Origin: Panicum virgatum
Taxonomy: Eukaryota; Streptophyta; Magnoliopsida; Poales; Poaceae
Assembly: GCF_016808335.1 (NCBI RefSeq)
Contig: NC_053138.1
Coordinates: 53,784,951 to 53,848,950 of the forward strand
Direction: 5' to 3'
DNA: 64,000 nucleotides
Each line of letters starts with the position of its first letter. The stretch's first letter is position 1. The translations under genes and the position numbers were made by a program. The notes beneath the pieces were generated by a model. The model did no database searches, was not told the origin of the DNA, and saw only the letters and a program-made list of their open reading frames with translations. This document shows, in pieces, positions 12,271 to 22,653 of the stretch.

Positions 12271-13530
12271 TGTTATGAACCCTAGTTCATTTGGGGGATA
12301 GGGAGGATAACCATTGCCAGGAAGATGGCCGGGCAAAGTCGGCCTGGAGGGAGACTAGACTTTTGGGGGACTTGGGAATTGATTCTTGTTCATTGTTTCA
12401 TTGCTTGATTAGAAGAAATACAATCCCATCCTTATATAGATGGGCTGACTTGACCCTTAAGAAACCCTGACTTGACCCTTAAGAAACCAATCTCTAAATT
12501 TAAGGAAATAACAAACCAATCTAATCTAATCTTTCCTAATATCTGGACCTTATTACTGTTCACGGCGTGAACAGTACCTCCTGCCCATGACATCTCCTCC
12601 CTGCTTCGAAGACAGCTCGCCCTCGAGCTGTGGTGGTCTGGTGGAGGCCATGGTTCCAGCCCTTCATAGTCCCCTAGTAGCTCTGACCTGCATGTGATGC
12701 TTGTTTCTCCTGGATCCCATGGAAAACCACCAAACTTGCCTGCAGCCATCCAGAGCCAAGACCAAGAATGTACAGATCTACTAACATGGAGCAGAACGAC
12801 GACTGGTGGCTTCGTGCGGATGGTTGTCGGAGCGGCTCCACCCGTGATCGCCTATCTGCGCAGAATGACGTCCTGCTGCTCCGAGCAGATGGCCAGCGGC
12901 ACCACAAGCACGAGTCCTCCGATGATGTAGTCCCTACGCGGAATGACGGCTAGCGGCTCCCAATAGATGGCCACTGGCGTGCCGATTTGAAGGAGTGACG
13001 CCGCCACCTCCGACGGATGGAGACAGGAACAATTTGTTTGCTTGCTCCCGTGTAGAAGCCGCGCTCGCTGCCTTGCGAGGAATCCACGCGCCGCCGCCTG
13101 TAGCCGCACCGCCGCTTCTTTATGCCGCAAGCTCTCCTTCAACTTCAAGAGTACGGTTTGGATCTGTGCGCAACATTGCCGTATGTCGACACACAAATCC
13201 TTAATCGATGATAATGGATCACCGGCAGCAGAAGCCATGGAATCAGATCGAAACCAAAGCTAACTGATACCGGATGTTATGAACCCTAGTTCATTTGGGG
13301 GATAGGGAGGATAACTATTGCCAGGAAGATGGCCAGGCAAAGTCGGCGTGGAGGGAGACTAGACTTTTGGGGGACTTGGGAATTGATTCTTGTTCATTGT
13401 TTCATTGCTTGATTAGAAGAGATACAATCCCATCCTTATATAGATGGGCTGACTTGACCCTTAAGAAACCAATCTCTAAATTTAAGGAAATAACAAACCA
13501 ATCTAATCTAATCTTTCCTAATATCTGGAC
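12271..13530 (-). mobile_element. Small non-autonomous LTR retrotransposon (TRIM/LARD-like)
   Basis: Two direct repeats, 12271-12548 (278 bases) and 13275-13530 (256 bases), flank about 726 bases. The size difference is a 22-base tandem duplication containing gacttgacccttaagaaacc in the left copy only; otherwise about four substitutions separate them. Reading on the minus strand, the right copy ends ...GTTCATAACA and is followed by TCCGGTATCAG, resembling a primer-binding site for initiator tRNA-Met (TGGTATCAG). That makes 13275-13530 the 5' LTR. No reverse transcriptase or integrase is present, so it would depend on another element. No convincing target duplication was found and the outer right boundary is uncertain by a few bases. 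Confidence 0.75.
12852..13238 (-). CDS. IQ-motif protein frame inside the small LTR element
   Basis: An open frame of 128 codons begins about 35 bases inside the 5' LTR on the element's coding strand. It reads MASAAGDPLSSIKDLCVD, a coiled-coil-like Leu/Lys/Glu segment, then AVRLQAAARGFLARQRARLL, which fits the calmodulin-binding IQ consensus (IQxxxRGxxxR). Short proteins of this kind are known to me from grass non-autonomous LTR elements, where they stand in the gag position. A second open piece (around 12749-12540, containing ELLGDYEGLEPWPPPDH) continues in another frame, so the original protein was probably longer and is now frameshifted. A role is not known. Confidence 0.45.
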   Translation of the reverse strand: MASAAGDPLSSIKDLCVDIRQCCAQIQTVLLKLKESLRHKEAAVRLQAAARGFLARQRARLLHGSKQTNCSCLHPSEVAASLLQIGTPVAIYWEPLAVIPRRDYIIGGLVLVVPLAICSEQQDVILRR

Positions 13531-14082
13531 TCTATGCAGTCAAAAGTGTCTCAGGCCTAGACATAGGGGCTTTTCCTGACTCCTCTGGGAACTGAACTTT
13601 TAGAGACCACTTTGCATTGCCAATCATGCAACCATTTGAAGTGGTAGTTTCTTTTTTTTTTGTGTGGGTGGGTGGTTTGTTGTGTGTGTGTGTGTGCGCG
13701 CGTTTGGGGGGGGGATCTTGTTAGAAGCTCAATTTTCACTCTCATTGAGCTGAGAGGATGACACTCAAGTTGGGGAAGTTTTCTGGGTTTTTCTTCATTC
13801 ACACTCACAATGCCATGCCTTCCAACGGGAGGGGTAGCCACACATATATACAGCCAGCCAAGGAGCTGTTAACTGCCTAGTCTAAGATGCTCCTGCTGTC
13901 CTAGAAAAGTAGATGCTAACTGCTGCTGTCCTACTAACTGCAGTTGTCCTAGCAAACTAAAAAGCAGTCCAAGATGCTGTCCTCTAGGGGCAGCAAAAAA
14001 CCACTGCATGCTGCAGCAAAAAAGGAGATGCTGCAGCCCCACAAAGACCAAGAGTACAAGACTTATTCCCTTCATTCTCCCC

Positions 14083-17000
14083 CTAAGCCTTGTGCGTCGT
14101 CTTGTGGGAAAGTTGGACCATCCCGGTCCTGGAGCAAAGCTCAAGGAACTTGATCCTCCCAAGGGGCTTGGTGAGCAGATCCGCAAGCTGATCCTTGGTG
14201 TTGATGTAGCTCGCCTTGATGCTTCCTTCCTCCAAGCAGCCTCGGATGAAGTGATACCTCACCCGGACGTGCTTGCTCCGTTCGTGGAAAACGGGGTTCT
14301 TCGCCAAGGCCAGAGCGGACTTGCTGTCCACCCTGAGCTCCACTGCTCCAGTGTCTCTGCCGAGTAGATCACCAAGCAGTCGAGCGAGCCAGAGCGCCTG
14401 AGTCGACGCGGTGGAGGCCGCTATGTACTCGGCCTCGCAGCTGGACAAGGCCACCACCTGCTGCTTGACCGACTGCCAGCTAACGAGGCACTCGCCGAGG
14501 AAGAAGAGGATCCCGCTCGTACTCTTGCTGGTGTCGATGTCGCCAGCGTGGTCGCTGTCGCTGTACCCGACGAAGTGTGCCGCCCCAGGGCACCTCGGGT
14601 AGTGGAGACCGTGGTCGAGAGTCCCCGCAACATAGCGGATGATCCTCTTCACGGCCTGCTGGTGCTCCGTCGTCGGTCGCTGCATGAACCGACTGACGTA
14701 GCCGACGGAGAACGCCAAGTCCGGTCGTGTGTGGGCGAGGTAGCGGAGGCTCCCCACAAGACGCCGGTACTGAGTAGCGTCCACCTCCTCCGCCGTGCTG
14801 TCACGGCTCAGCTTCAGCCTCTCCTCCATCGGAGTGAGAGCTGGGTTGCAGTCGGTGAGCCCAGCGAGCTCGACGACGCGCTTGGCGTAGGCGGTCTGTC
14901 GAAGTGTGATCCCGGAGTCGTCCTGGTGCACCTCAATCCCCAGGTAGAAGGAGAGAGGCCCCAGGTCGCTCATCTGGAAGGTGGCCTTCATCTCCTCCTT
15001 GAACATCGCCACCTCCGCATCCTTGGTGCCGGTGATCACCAAGTCGTCGACGTAGACACCCACCAGCAGGGCATTGCCTCCTTTGCCCCGCCGGTAGATG
15101 GCCGCCTCGTGCGGGCTTTGCTCGAAGCCCATCCCCTTGAGCGTGGAGTCCAGCTTGGCGTTCCACGCCCTCGGGGCCTGCCGCAAGCCATAGAGGGCCT
15201 TGCGCAGACGTAGCACCTTACCCTCCTTGCCGGGGATCGCAAACCCCGGCGGCTGGTGCACGTAGACCTCCTCCTTCAAGTCGCCGTTGAGAAACGCCGA
15301 CTTGACGTCCATGTGATGGACACGCCAGTCCTCCTGGGCAGCTAGCGCAAGGAGGAGTCGCACGGACTCCATCCGTGCCACGGGAGCGAAGGCGTCGTCG
15401 AAGTCGACTCCCTCCTGCTGCACGAAACCTCGTGCCACCAGGCGAGCCTTGTGCTTGACGACGGTGCCGGCCTCATCCCTCTTCAGCTTGAACACCCACT
15501 TAAGGGTGATCGCGCGGTGACCGCGAGGGAGATCAGCAAGCTCCCAAGTGCGGTTCTTCTCAACCGCGTCCATCTCCGACTGCATCGCGGCACGCCATGC
15601 CGCATGTCCCTCGGCCTCTGCGAAAGACCGAGACTCGCCGTCGTCGCACGCGAGGTGCAACTGTTCCTCCAGGTCGTGAGGCACCAGTCCCGGCACCGGC
15701 TGATCACCGAGAAGGTCCTCCATCGTACGGTACCGCAACGGCTCGCCATCATGGTATGCGTCGACGCGCTCCTCGTCGTGAGAGAACGGAGTAGCGAACT
15801 CCACCGGACTGTGCTCAGCACGAGCAGGTGTCGAAGTAGACGGGCCCGGAGGAGTGGCTATCGGTACTGGAGTGCGTGGCGTCGCCGGCTGTGGTGGTGC
15901 AGCCGAGGAACTCGGCGCAGTCGGAGTCGTAGCTGAAGGGCGTGGTGCCGCCGGTGTGGCAGGCGCCGGAGTCGGTGGAGGCTCGGGGACCGGGGTAGGC
16001 ACGCTCAGCGAAGAAGAGCTGCCTACTCCCCCAGCTCCCTCGAAGTGGACGTACTCGACGGTGAAGTCGTCGTACGTCGAAGCCGAGCCGTCGTCCACCG
16101 CCTTGTCCCACGCCCATCCTCGCCCTTCGTCGAACACAACGTCTCGCGCCGTGCGCACACGCTGTGTCTCCGGGTCGAGAATGCGGTAGGCCTTCGAACC
16201 CTCCGCGTAGCCGATGAACACTCCCGGAGTGATCCTGTCGTCGAGCTTGCCGATGTGGCCAAGCTCCTTGGCGAACGCGAGGCAGCCGAAGACCCGCAGG
16301 TGGGAGACCGCCGACTTGCGCCCATGCCAAGCCTCATACGGCGTCATGCCGTCGAGTGCCTTGGTGGGCGAGCGGTTGAGGATGTAGACGGCCGTCACCA
16401 CCGCCTCTCCCCAGAAGACAGCCGGCATCCCCCTCTGCTTGAGGAGGGCCCGGGCCATCCCCACAACCGTCTGGTTGCGCCGCTCGACGACGCCGTTCTG
16501 CTGCGGGCTGTACGGCGCGGAGTAGTGGTGCTGGATGCCCTCATCCGCGCAGTACGCCGCGAACTCGGCCGCCGTGAACTCGCCGCCGTTGTCGGTGCGC
16601 AGCACGCGCAACTTGCGGCCGCTCTCCGCCTCCGCAGCGGCCTGAGCACGCCTGATGCCGTCCGCAGCCTCTCCCTTGCTGCCGAGGATCATCACCCACA
16701 TGAAGCGGGAGAGGTCGTCGACGAGCAGCAGGAAGTAGCGCCGTCCTCCTGGTGTGACCGGTGTCACCGGGTCCACACAAGTCCCCGTGTACGAGCTCGA
16801 GCCGCTCCTTGGCTCGGAAGCTCGCCTGCTGGGGGAAGGAGTGCCGCCTCTGCTTCGTCAGCACGCAGACGTCGCAGAGCTGCTCCACGTGGTCGAGGCA
16901 CGGGAGGCCTCGCACCATCTCCTTGGCGCCGAGCCGCTTCAGGGCCTCAAAGTGGAGGTGCCCAAAGCGCTCGTGCCACTGCCATGCCTCGTCGTCCCTG

Positions 17001-17390
17001 CGAGCTGCAAGACAAAGAGGCTGGGCCACCCCGACATGGAGGATGTAGAGGCGGTTCTTCCCTCGAACCACCCTAGCGAGAAGCTGGCGACGGTGGTCCC
17101 AGATGCGGAGGACCCCGCTGTCGATCACCACGCGGGAGCCGCTCTCATCGAGCTGCCCAAGGCTGATGATGGAGTTCCGCAGCGCCGGGATGTAGTAGAC
17201 TCCGGTGAGCATCCGGTGCTCTCCGGACTTGGCGGTGAAGATCACGGAGCCCACGCCCTTGATCTCCACTGGCGGAGGAGTCCCCGAACCTGACGGAGCC
17301 ACCTACGTCGACGTCCAGGTCGGAGAAGAACTCCCGCCGCCCGGTCATGTGGTGCGTGGCGCCGGAGTCGAGGTACCAGCCATCGACCCT
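14083..17390 (-). pseudogene. Copia protease-integrase-RT-RNase H region, frames broken
   Basis: The pol part of the copia element. A protease signature, WYLDSGATHHM, lies at about 17382-17347. An integrase zinc motif with CDVCVLTKQ follows in a different frame (17302-16760). A long 897-codon frame (16776-14083) then carries the rest: integrase core (VDDLSRFMWV, LRTDNGGEF, SPQQNGVVERRN), the variable Pro/Ala/Thr-rich linker, reverse transcriptase (ITLKWVFKLKRDE, YVDDLVITG), and RNase H with CEAEYIAAS, ending near LADLLTKPLG. Domain order protease-integrase-RT-RNase H is diagnostic of copia. Frame changes occur near 17400, 17300 and 16770. Because the LTRs are nearly identical, these may be recent mutations, sequence errors, or an element mobilised by relatives. 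Confidence 0.85.
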
Positions 17391-17438
17391 GTCGTCGTCG
17401 GAGCCGTTGCCGAGGAGAACTCGGGCACGCAGGCTCGT

Positions 17439-19124
17439 CTAGGTGGAGTAGAGCGGTGACAGGCGGTGCCGCCGGATGCGGCTCCATGTCCCCGTGGAGT
17501 AGGAACAGAGCCGGCTCGTCATCCGGCTGGGCCTCCGCGACGTGGGCTTGGCCCCCACGCCTCCGCTGCGGGCAGTCCCTGGCCCAGTGGCCGGGCCTGC
17601 CACAGTTGTGGCAGGCGTCGTCTCGTGCCGCCTTGGGCCTGTCAGCGGCGCCGCCCTGAGCATCTCCGCAGGGCGCCACCCTCGGCGCGCCCTCGTGCCC
17701 CGACTTGGGCACCTCCGCGCCCCTTTCGCGGCTTGCCTGCGCTTGCGGCCACCAGTCGAGGAAGAGGGCTCCCCCCTCCTCCTGTCACCGCGCCGAGCCT
17801 CCCACTGCTCCTGAGTGAGGTGGAGCTTCCCACCGATGGAGATGCCTCCCGAGGGAGGCTGTGGCTCGTCGCTGTCGACGACCTTGAGGCGACCTATCGC
17901 CTCCTCGATCGTCATGGTGGAGAGGTCCAGCAGAGACTCGATCGAGCGAGCGGTCTGCCTGTACCTCTCGGGGACGCAGCGGAAGAGCTTCTCGACGGCT
18001 CTCTCCTCGTCGTAGGTGTCGTCGCCGAACTGCACCACCTTCTGCAGCAGAGTGTTGAGACGGAGGGCGAAGTCATCAACATCCTCACCTGGCTTGAAGG
18101 CCAGGTTCTCCCACTCCTTGCGAAGTGCCTGGAGAGTGGTCTTGCGGGCGCGGTCGCTGCCGATACGTGCCGCAGCGATGGAGTCCCAGGCCTCCTTGGC
18201 AGTTTGCTTCTTGGAAAGCGTGAACTGCATCTCGGGCGGGGCTGCTGCGATGAGAGCATCCAGCGCCCGTCGATCCTCATCGTAGCCGACGTCGCCGTAC
18301 CGGACTGCCTCCCACATGTGCCGCACCTGGAGCTTCACCTCCATGACTACGGCCCACTCGACGTAGTTGGTCTTGGTGAGGGTGGGCCACCCACCGCCGG
18401 GACCGACGTCCCTGACCACCGCCTGGAGGCCGTGGTAGCCGGGGGCGCCGCCGCGCGCACCCCAGCCAGGAGCGCCGCCACCGCCCTGCGCGCCGCCGCC
18501 AGGGGCGCCGCCTCCGCCCTGCGCGCCGCCGCCAGGAGCGCGGCCGCCGCCAGGGGCGCCGCCTCCGCCCTGCGCGCCGCCGCCAGGGGCGCGGCCTCCG
18601 CCGCCGGGTGCGCGGCCCCCTGGACCGTCGCCGGGCGCGCCGCTAGGCGCACCGCCGTCCAGGCAACCGCCGGGCGCGCGGGCCCCTGGACCGTCGCCGG
18701 GCGCGCCGCCGTCCAGGCCGTCGCCGGGCGCGCGGGCCCCTGGACCGCCGCCGGGCGCGCCGCCGTCCAGGCCGCCGCCGCCGGGGTGGGCTGCTGCCCA
18801 CCGCGTGGTCCGCTCCCGCGCTCTCTCCCTCTCCAATTCCTCAAGGTCCTCGTCGGCGGTGGCGTCGCCGGCGATGGAGCCGCTGAGGCTGCCGCGCAAG
18901 GTCTCAACCTCGACCTCCGCCGCACGCGCTGCATCCTCCGCCTCCTCTGCTTCCACCTCCGCCCTGGCCGCTGCCAGCTCCGCTGCAACCAGCCTGGCCG
19001 CCCTCGCCGCTGCTGCAGCGGCTTGAGCCGTCGCTCGCCTGCGCTCCTCTGCCGCGGCGAGCTCGGCGTCTCGCTGGCGCCGTGCGCTCGAGGCGACCGA
19101 GCGCTGAGACGGTGCGTCGGACAT
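17439..19124 (-). CDS. Copia gag polyprotein segment
   Basis: This 561-codon frame starts at the first ATG after the 5' LTR (MSDAPSQ). Residues about 1-90 are Ala/Arg/Glu-rich and likely coiled coil. Residues about 110-225 are a Gly/Ala/Pro tandem region built on GAPGDGPGARAPG-like units. From about 245 the UBN2-type gag core follows (NYVEWAVVMEVKLQVRHMWE, then KTTLQALRKEWENLAFKPGE and FALRLNTLLQKVV). The last 120 codons appear out of frame: the expected zinc knuckle, CHNCGRPGHWARDC, is encoded in another frame at about 17613-17572. Gag would form the virus-like particle that packages element RNA. The frame change near 17700 suggests the protein is defective or the sequence has an indel error. 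Confidence 0.8.
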   Translation of the reverse strand: MSDAPSQRSVASSARRQRDAELAAAEERRRATAQAAAAAARAARLVAAELAAARAEVEAEEAEDAARAAEVEVETLRGSLSGSIAGDATADEDLEELERERARERTTRWAAAHPGGGGLDGGAPGGGPGARAPGDGLDGGAPGDGPGARAPGGCLDGGAPSGAPGDGPGGRAPGGGGRAPGGGAQGGGGAPGGGRAPGGGAQGGGGAPGGGAQGGGGAPGWGARGGAPGYHGLQAVVRDVGPGGGWPTLTKTNYVEWAVVMEVKLQVRHMWEAVRYGDVGYDEDRRALDALIAAAPPEMQFTLSKKQTAKEAWDSIAAARIGSDRARKTTLQALRKEWENLAFKPGEDVDDFALRLNTLLQKVVQFGDDTYDEERAVEKLFRCVPERYRQTARSIESLLDLSTMTIEEAIGRLKVVDSDEPQPPSGGISIGGKLHLTQEQWEARRGDRRRGEPSSSTGGRKRRQAAKGARRCPSRGTRARRGWRPAEMLRAAPLTGPRRHETTPATTVAGPATGPGTARSGGVGAKPTSRRPSRMTSRLCSYSTGTWSRIRRHRLSPLYST

Positions 19125-19667
19125 GGCGCGCCTCCAAGGGGCTGTTGCGTGGAGAGGGGGAAGGGAACGGGGAAGAAGAGGTAGCCGGAGCTGCTGCTGC
19201 TGCTGCGCTAGCTGCTGGTGGTGGCGGCTGGGCTGCTATAGTGGCTTGGGAAGGGGAGGAGCAAGAGATATCCAACCTACATGAAAGTACGGCTCGGATA
19301 CCAGATGTTAGAAGCTCAATTTTCACTCTCATTGAGCTGAGAGGATGACACTCAAGTTGGGGAAGTTTTCTGGGTTTTTCTTCATTCACACTCACAATGC
19401 CATGCCTTCCAACGGGAGGGGTGGCCACACATATATACAGCCAGCCAAGGAGCTGCTAACTGCCTAGTCTAAGATGCTTCTGCTGTCCTAGAAAAGTAGA
19501 TGCTAACTGCTGCTGTCCTACTAACTGCAGCTGTCCTAGCAAACTAAAAAGCAGTCCAAGATGCTAGTCCTCTAGGGGCAGCAAAAAACCACTGCATGCT
19601 GCAGCAAAAAAGGAGATGCTGCAGCCCCACAAAGACCAAGAGTACAAGACTTATTCCCTTCAGATCT

Positions 19668-20379
19668 TACCTTCAAACTTGGCCTAAAGGAGTAAAGGAC
19701 CATACTAAGGAAAATTGCATACCTCAAATGATCTCAGCAGCAATCTCATGGCATACCTAATTGACCACCCTTTGTGCAAACATCTACACATTGCCTCAAT
19801 AAATTTTGTGATGGAAATATCCCCCCCCTCCCTCCCTATATAATACTGTATGATGTTGTAAAAAACAGGTTAAAAAGAACAATTTAACCAAGAAGATGCA
19901 GACCAATCCCATGTGGCACCAAAATTTCACTTAATCCAACCAGGTAAGAAGGCAGTAGTCTTTTTAATTGTACATTTGGCACTTCCAAGAAGAATGTTGA
20001 CTTTAATCATGTATAGTGTTAGCCATTCTTGACTTGATGGTGATCAGCCCACCCAAACCCCCAACAGTAAACACTCCCTTTTATCCAAACGAAACTGAAA
20101 ATTATTCAGTATGCCATTGCCACACTATATTCTCAAGTGGACCATTCAGAGGCATACTACCAATCTTCATGCAGGTAATTAGACAATAAGCCAATGTATT
20201 TGCCTTAATGTTCCTATCAATAAGCCAGCATGAGGGGCCATGTAGCCCAAACGAATAAACAAAACAATGTTGTTGCAGATTTTTTTTTTCCTTTGAACAA
20301 TTGAGATGGATGCATCTGGGCTTTACCGAAGTGCAAAGAAACTGACTTTGGATTTCTCAATTTTATGCTTCTTATTAAC
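19668..20379 (-). other. Remaining LPAT2 intron 2 sequence
   Basis: AT-rich sequence between the copia target duplication and exon 2. Nothing else was recognised in it; it appears to be the native intron. Confidence 0.6.
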
Positions 20380-21019
20380 TTAACACCAGCCCACCAGTCC
20401 ACAAGCCAGATTAGCTGAAGCCATAGCAGCTCAGCCAAGAATCTGTTGATCCGCCGATACAAGCTCTTCGACAAGGGCCTTATAGACACGAACAAGACAG
20501 CCTGCAATGTGTTGTAAACATAGGGAGAGATCAACGAACAAGGTAGTGGTGATTCTAGTATCCAATTAATGGATCATAAAAGTAAGTTTACCCATTATAT
20601 CGACCATTAGTCCATTACAAGTCCAAAATTAGCCAAAAGACGGACATATTTCCGAATTAAACAGCTGAATTGAAAGCGCATTGCAGCAGATCAGATCGGA
20701 GGGGAAACAAGGCGTAAAAGCAAATGCAATTCGGTAAAATTAACTGGAATATCCCACAGAAAATCAGCGGAAAGATTTGCAGCTAGAGAAGAGACGAATC
20801 TCGTGGTAATCCATTGATAAAAATCAAATCTTCGGGACCGAACTGATTCAGATCACCACACCACACGAACCCCCGAAAATTAACAGTAAGAAGAATCACT
20901 GAAGAAGAGGCGGCTTGACCTGGGGCGCGTGAGGTCACCTGGACAGCGTTGACGATGAGGCCGGAGAGGAGGAAGAGGAGGCCGAGTGGGAGCACGACGA
21001 GCACGAGGGGGATCGCCAT

Positions 21020-22646
21020 GGCCGCAGCCGCCGCCCCACCGGCCGCGTCTCCCTCTTCTTGGCTGTGTCCCCGGATTACGAGAAAAGCGCGGGGGTTAAA
21101 CAAGAAAGTTGCTTCTGTGATAATGTGTTGATGTCTGTGGCTGCCTAAGGCGCTGAAGGTGAGGTGAGTTTTCGTCTTTCTGTAGGGTGCTATACGAAAA
21201 TATACGAACATGTCAGGATGACAAATAGGAATCGATCTATCCATAAACTTGAATTGAAGTTTGAGGCATGAATGTTTCACATATTTGAGAAGTTTGAGAC
21301 AATGTGCTTCACTCGAGCTGTTAAACAGAGCTACAAAGTGAAAATTTGACAAGCTCCTAGGTTCATTTAAGTTGACAAAAATGGCCAATATCCCAATTCA
21401 TTTCATACACGTGAAAATTTGAATGAATTTGACAGTTTTCCCAACTCAATATGCATTCGAGATTCCTAGCTACTCCGGTTTTATTTGGACCTGAAAGAGA
21501 ATGCAACCACACTTGATGAATCTTTTACCTGGCATTCGAGATTCCTAGCTACTCCGGTTTTATTTTGCTTCACCCAAGTAATTTTTCCCTTCAGGTATAC
21601 AACAAAGGTGAATTGATCTACATGAACCCTCTTACACTTGGGTCACTAGACAGTGTAGCATTACAACTTCACATGGGTCTTTGGGTAGTTGCTTTTTATT
21701 TAGTAGGTTGGAGGACAAAAACCCAATCCAAGATCATAGGGTACCACTCAATCTGCCTGTAAGAAGAAATCAGTCATCCTAACTCCTTATCTCACATGAG
21801 CACACGAGGTCATGTCGTGAATGGTAAGAACTATTGACACAGTAAATAATGAGTAGAAATTTGGCTAATGATAGTTTTGTACAAAAGAGTGATATTTAAA
21901 ATAAAAAGGATTCATATTATAATTCTCGAGTTGCATGCACCAACCAGTTCAACTCAAAAACTTAACACTCCTCACGTACAAGCTCGCTTAAGCCTCAAAC
22001 ATGGAAATTGGAGTTGGTCGCAATTATATTATTTATTCGCCTCTACAAGATTCAAACTCAAAACCTCTGGCCCTAATACTATGTCGTTACATGCACCAAC
22101 CAGTTCAACCCAAAAGGTTAAGATGGGAGAGCACTTTAGCAGTCCTATATATGTCGCAATAATCTCTCATCTCATGATTTTAGTAGGAAATGTGACCTAG
22201 ACCACAACTGATCGATCAGCCGTATATAGATGGTTGTTAAAACGAATCAATATGCCATTGAACACTAAAATTTCCTCAAGAAATAAAATATCATTATTGA
22301 TCGTGCAATGCAGACGTGCATGTTCAGTGTCTAAAGCCGGCCATTGTTAATTTGTTGCTCGAACAGCACTCCTAGCTGCTTGAATAGCACACGCACTCGT
22401 GTTGTCTCTCCATCGATCAGTTCAACTGTTTTCGAGTCCCACAACTCACAAGCAGACATTGACAAGCTGCCAGCACGGTACTACAACAGTCAACGGAAAC
22501 GGAGAAGCTAGGTAGCTATAGCAAGAAATTTGTTGAGCTATAACTGAGATAAAAAAAATGTGACAAATGGAAGCTTGCTTGACTGTGATTCACATGCTTA
22601 TAGGAGTAAGACCTAAGAGGGTCACAATATTGTGCTAGTCAATTGA
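21020..22646. other. LPAT2 upstream region and intergenic sequence with short repeats
   Basis: The first 150-200 bases probably held the LPAT2 leader. Beyond that the sequence is AT-rich with no gene seen. Two local repeats occur: gcattcgagattcctagcta is present at 21453 and again at 21532, and a catgcaccaaccagttcaa unit is present near 21935 and near 22090. Confidence 0.5.
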
Positions 22647-22653
22647 TGCTAGA

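Larger units (their letters stand above)
13719..19662 (-). mobile_element. Ty1/copia LTR retrotransposon, recent insertion in LPAT2 intron 2
   Basis: LTRs of 356 and 357 bases (13719-14074 and 19306-19662) begin TGTTAGAAG and end CCCTTCA. A perfect gatct duplication flanks the element (13714-13718, 19663-19667). Reading on the minus strand, the 5' LTR is at 19662-19306 and is followed by TCTGGTATCCGAGCC, a tRNA-Met primer site; a purine tract (AGGGGGAGAA) precedes the 3' LTR. The LTRs differ by about four substitutions and one indel, so the insertion is young (on the order of half a million years at usual grass rates, an inference). Gag, protease, integrase, reverse transcriptase and RNase H lie in copia order, but several frame changes break the polyprotein. 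It sits in the same strand sense as LPAT2. Confidence 0.95.
8727..21019 (-). pseudogene. LPAT2: LPAT2-type 1-acyl-sn-glycerol-3-phosphate acyltransferase, decayed
   Basis: Eleven minus-strand exons are recognisable: 21019-20939, 20501-20385 (or 20380), 12172-12133, 12013-11940, 11844-11785, 11088-11011, 10932-10774, 9895-9770, 9641-9549, 9452-9369 and 8957-8727. Undisturbed they would encode about 382 residues, the usual length of plant LPAT2/PLS1. These ER enzymes acylate lysophosphatidic acid to phosphatidic acid. Visible motifs are NHRSDIDW (H-X4-D, near residue 92), FVEGTR (170-175), [18 protein letters not shown], and membrane segments at both ends. Lesions: TAG at 10818-10816 ends the protein near residue 190; the family IPRTKG motif reads IPWTKG; HVRMK reads HVCIK; and RPFW reads RSFW. 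Exon 2 ends GGTGTTAAGTTAATAAG, so no GT donor follows the expected Val-Lys; the GT choices either drop Val-Lys (end 20385) or shift frame. Intron 2 is swollen to about 8.2 kb by two LTR elements. The C terminus runs about 8 residues past the usual VKK end. Family comparison is from memory. Confidence 0.9.

Noticed and set aside
17466..19184. A 572-codon plus-strand open frame opposite the copia gag
   Set aside because: It is the antisense shadow of the GC-rich gag gene; it is Arg/Ala/Pro-rich with no domain, while the minus strand has the UBN2 gag core.
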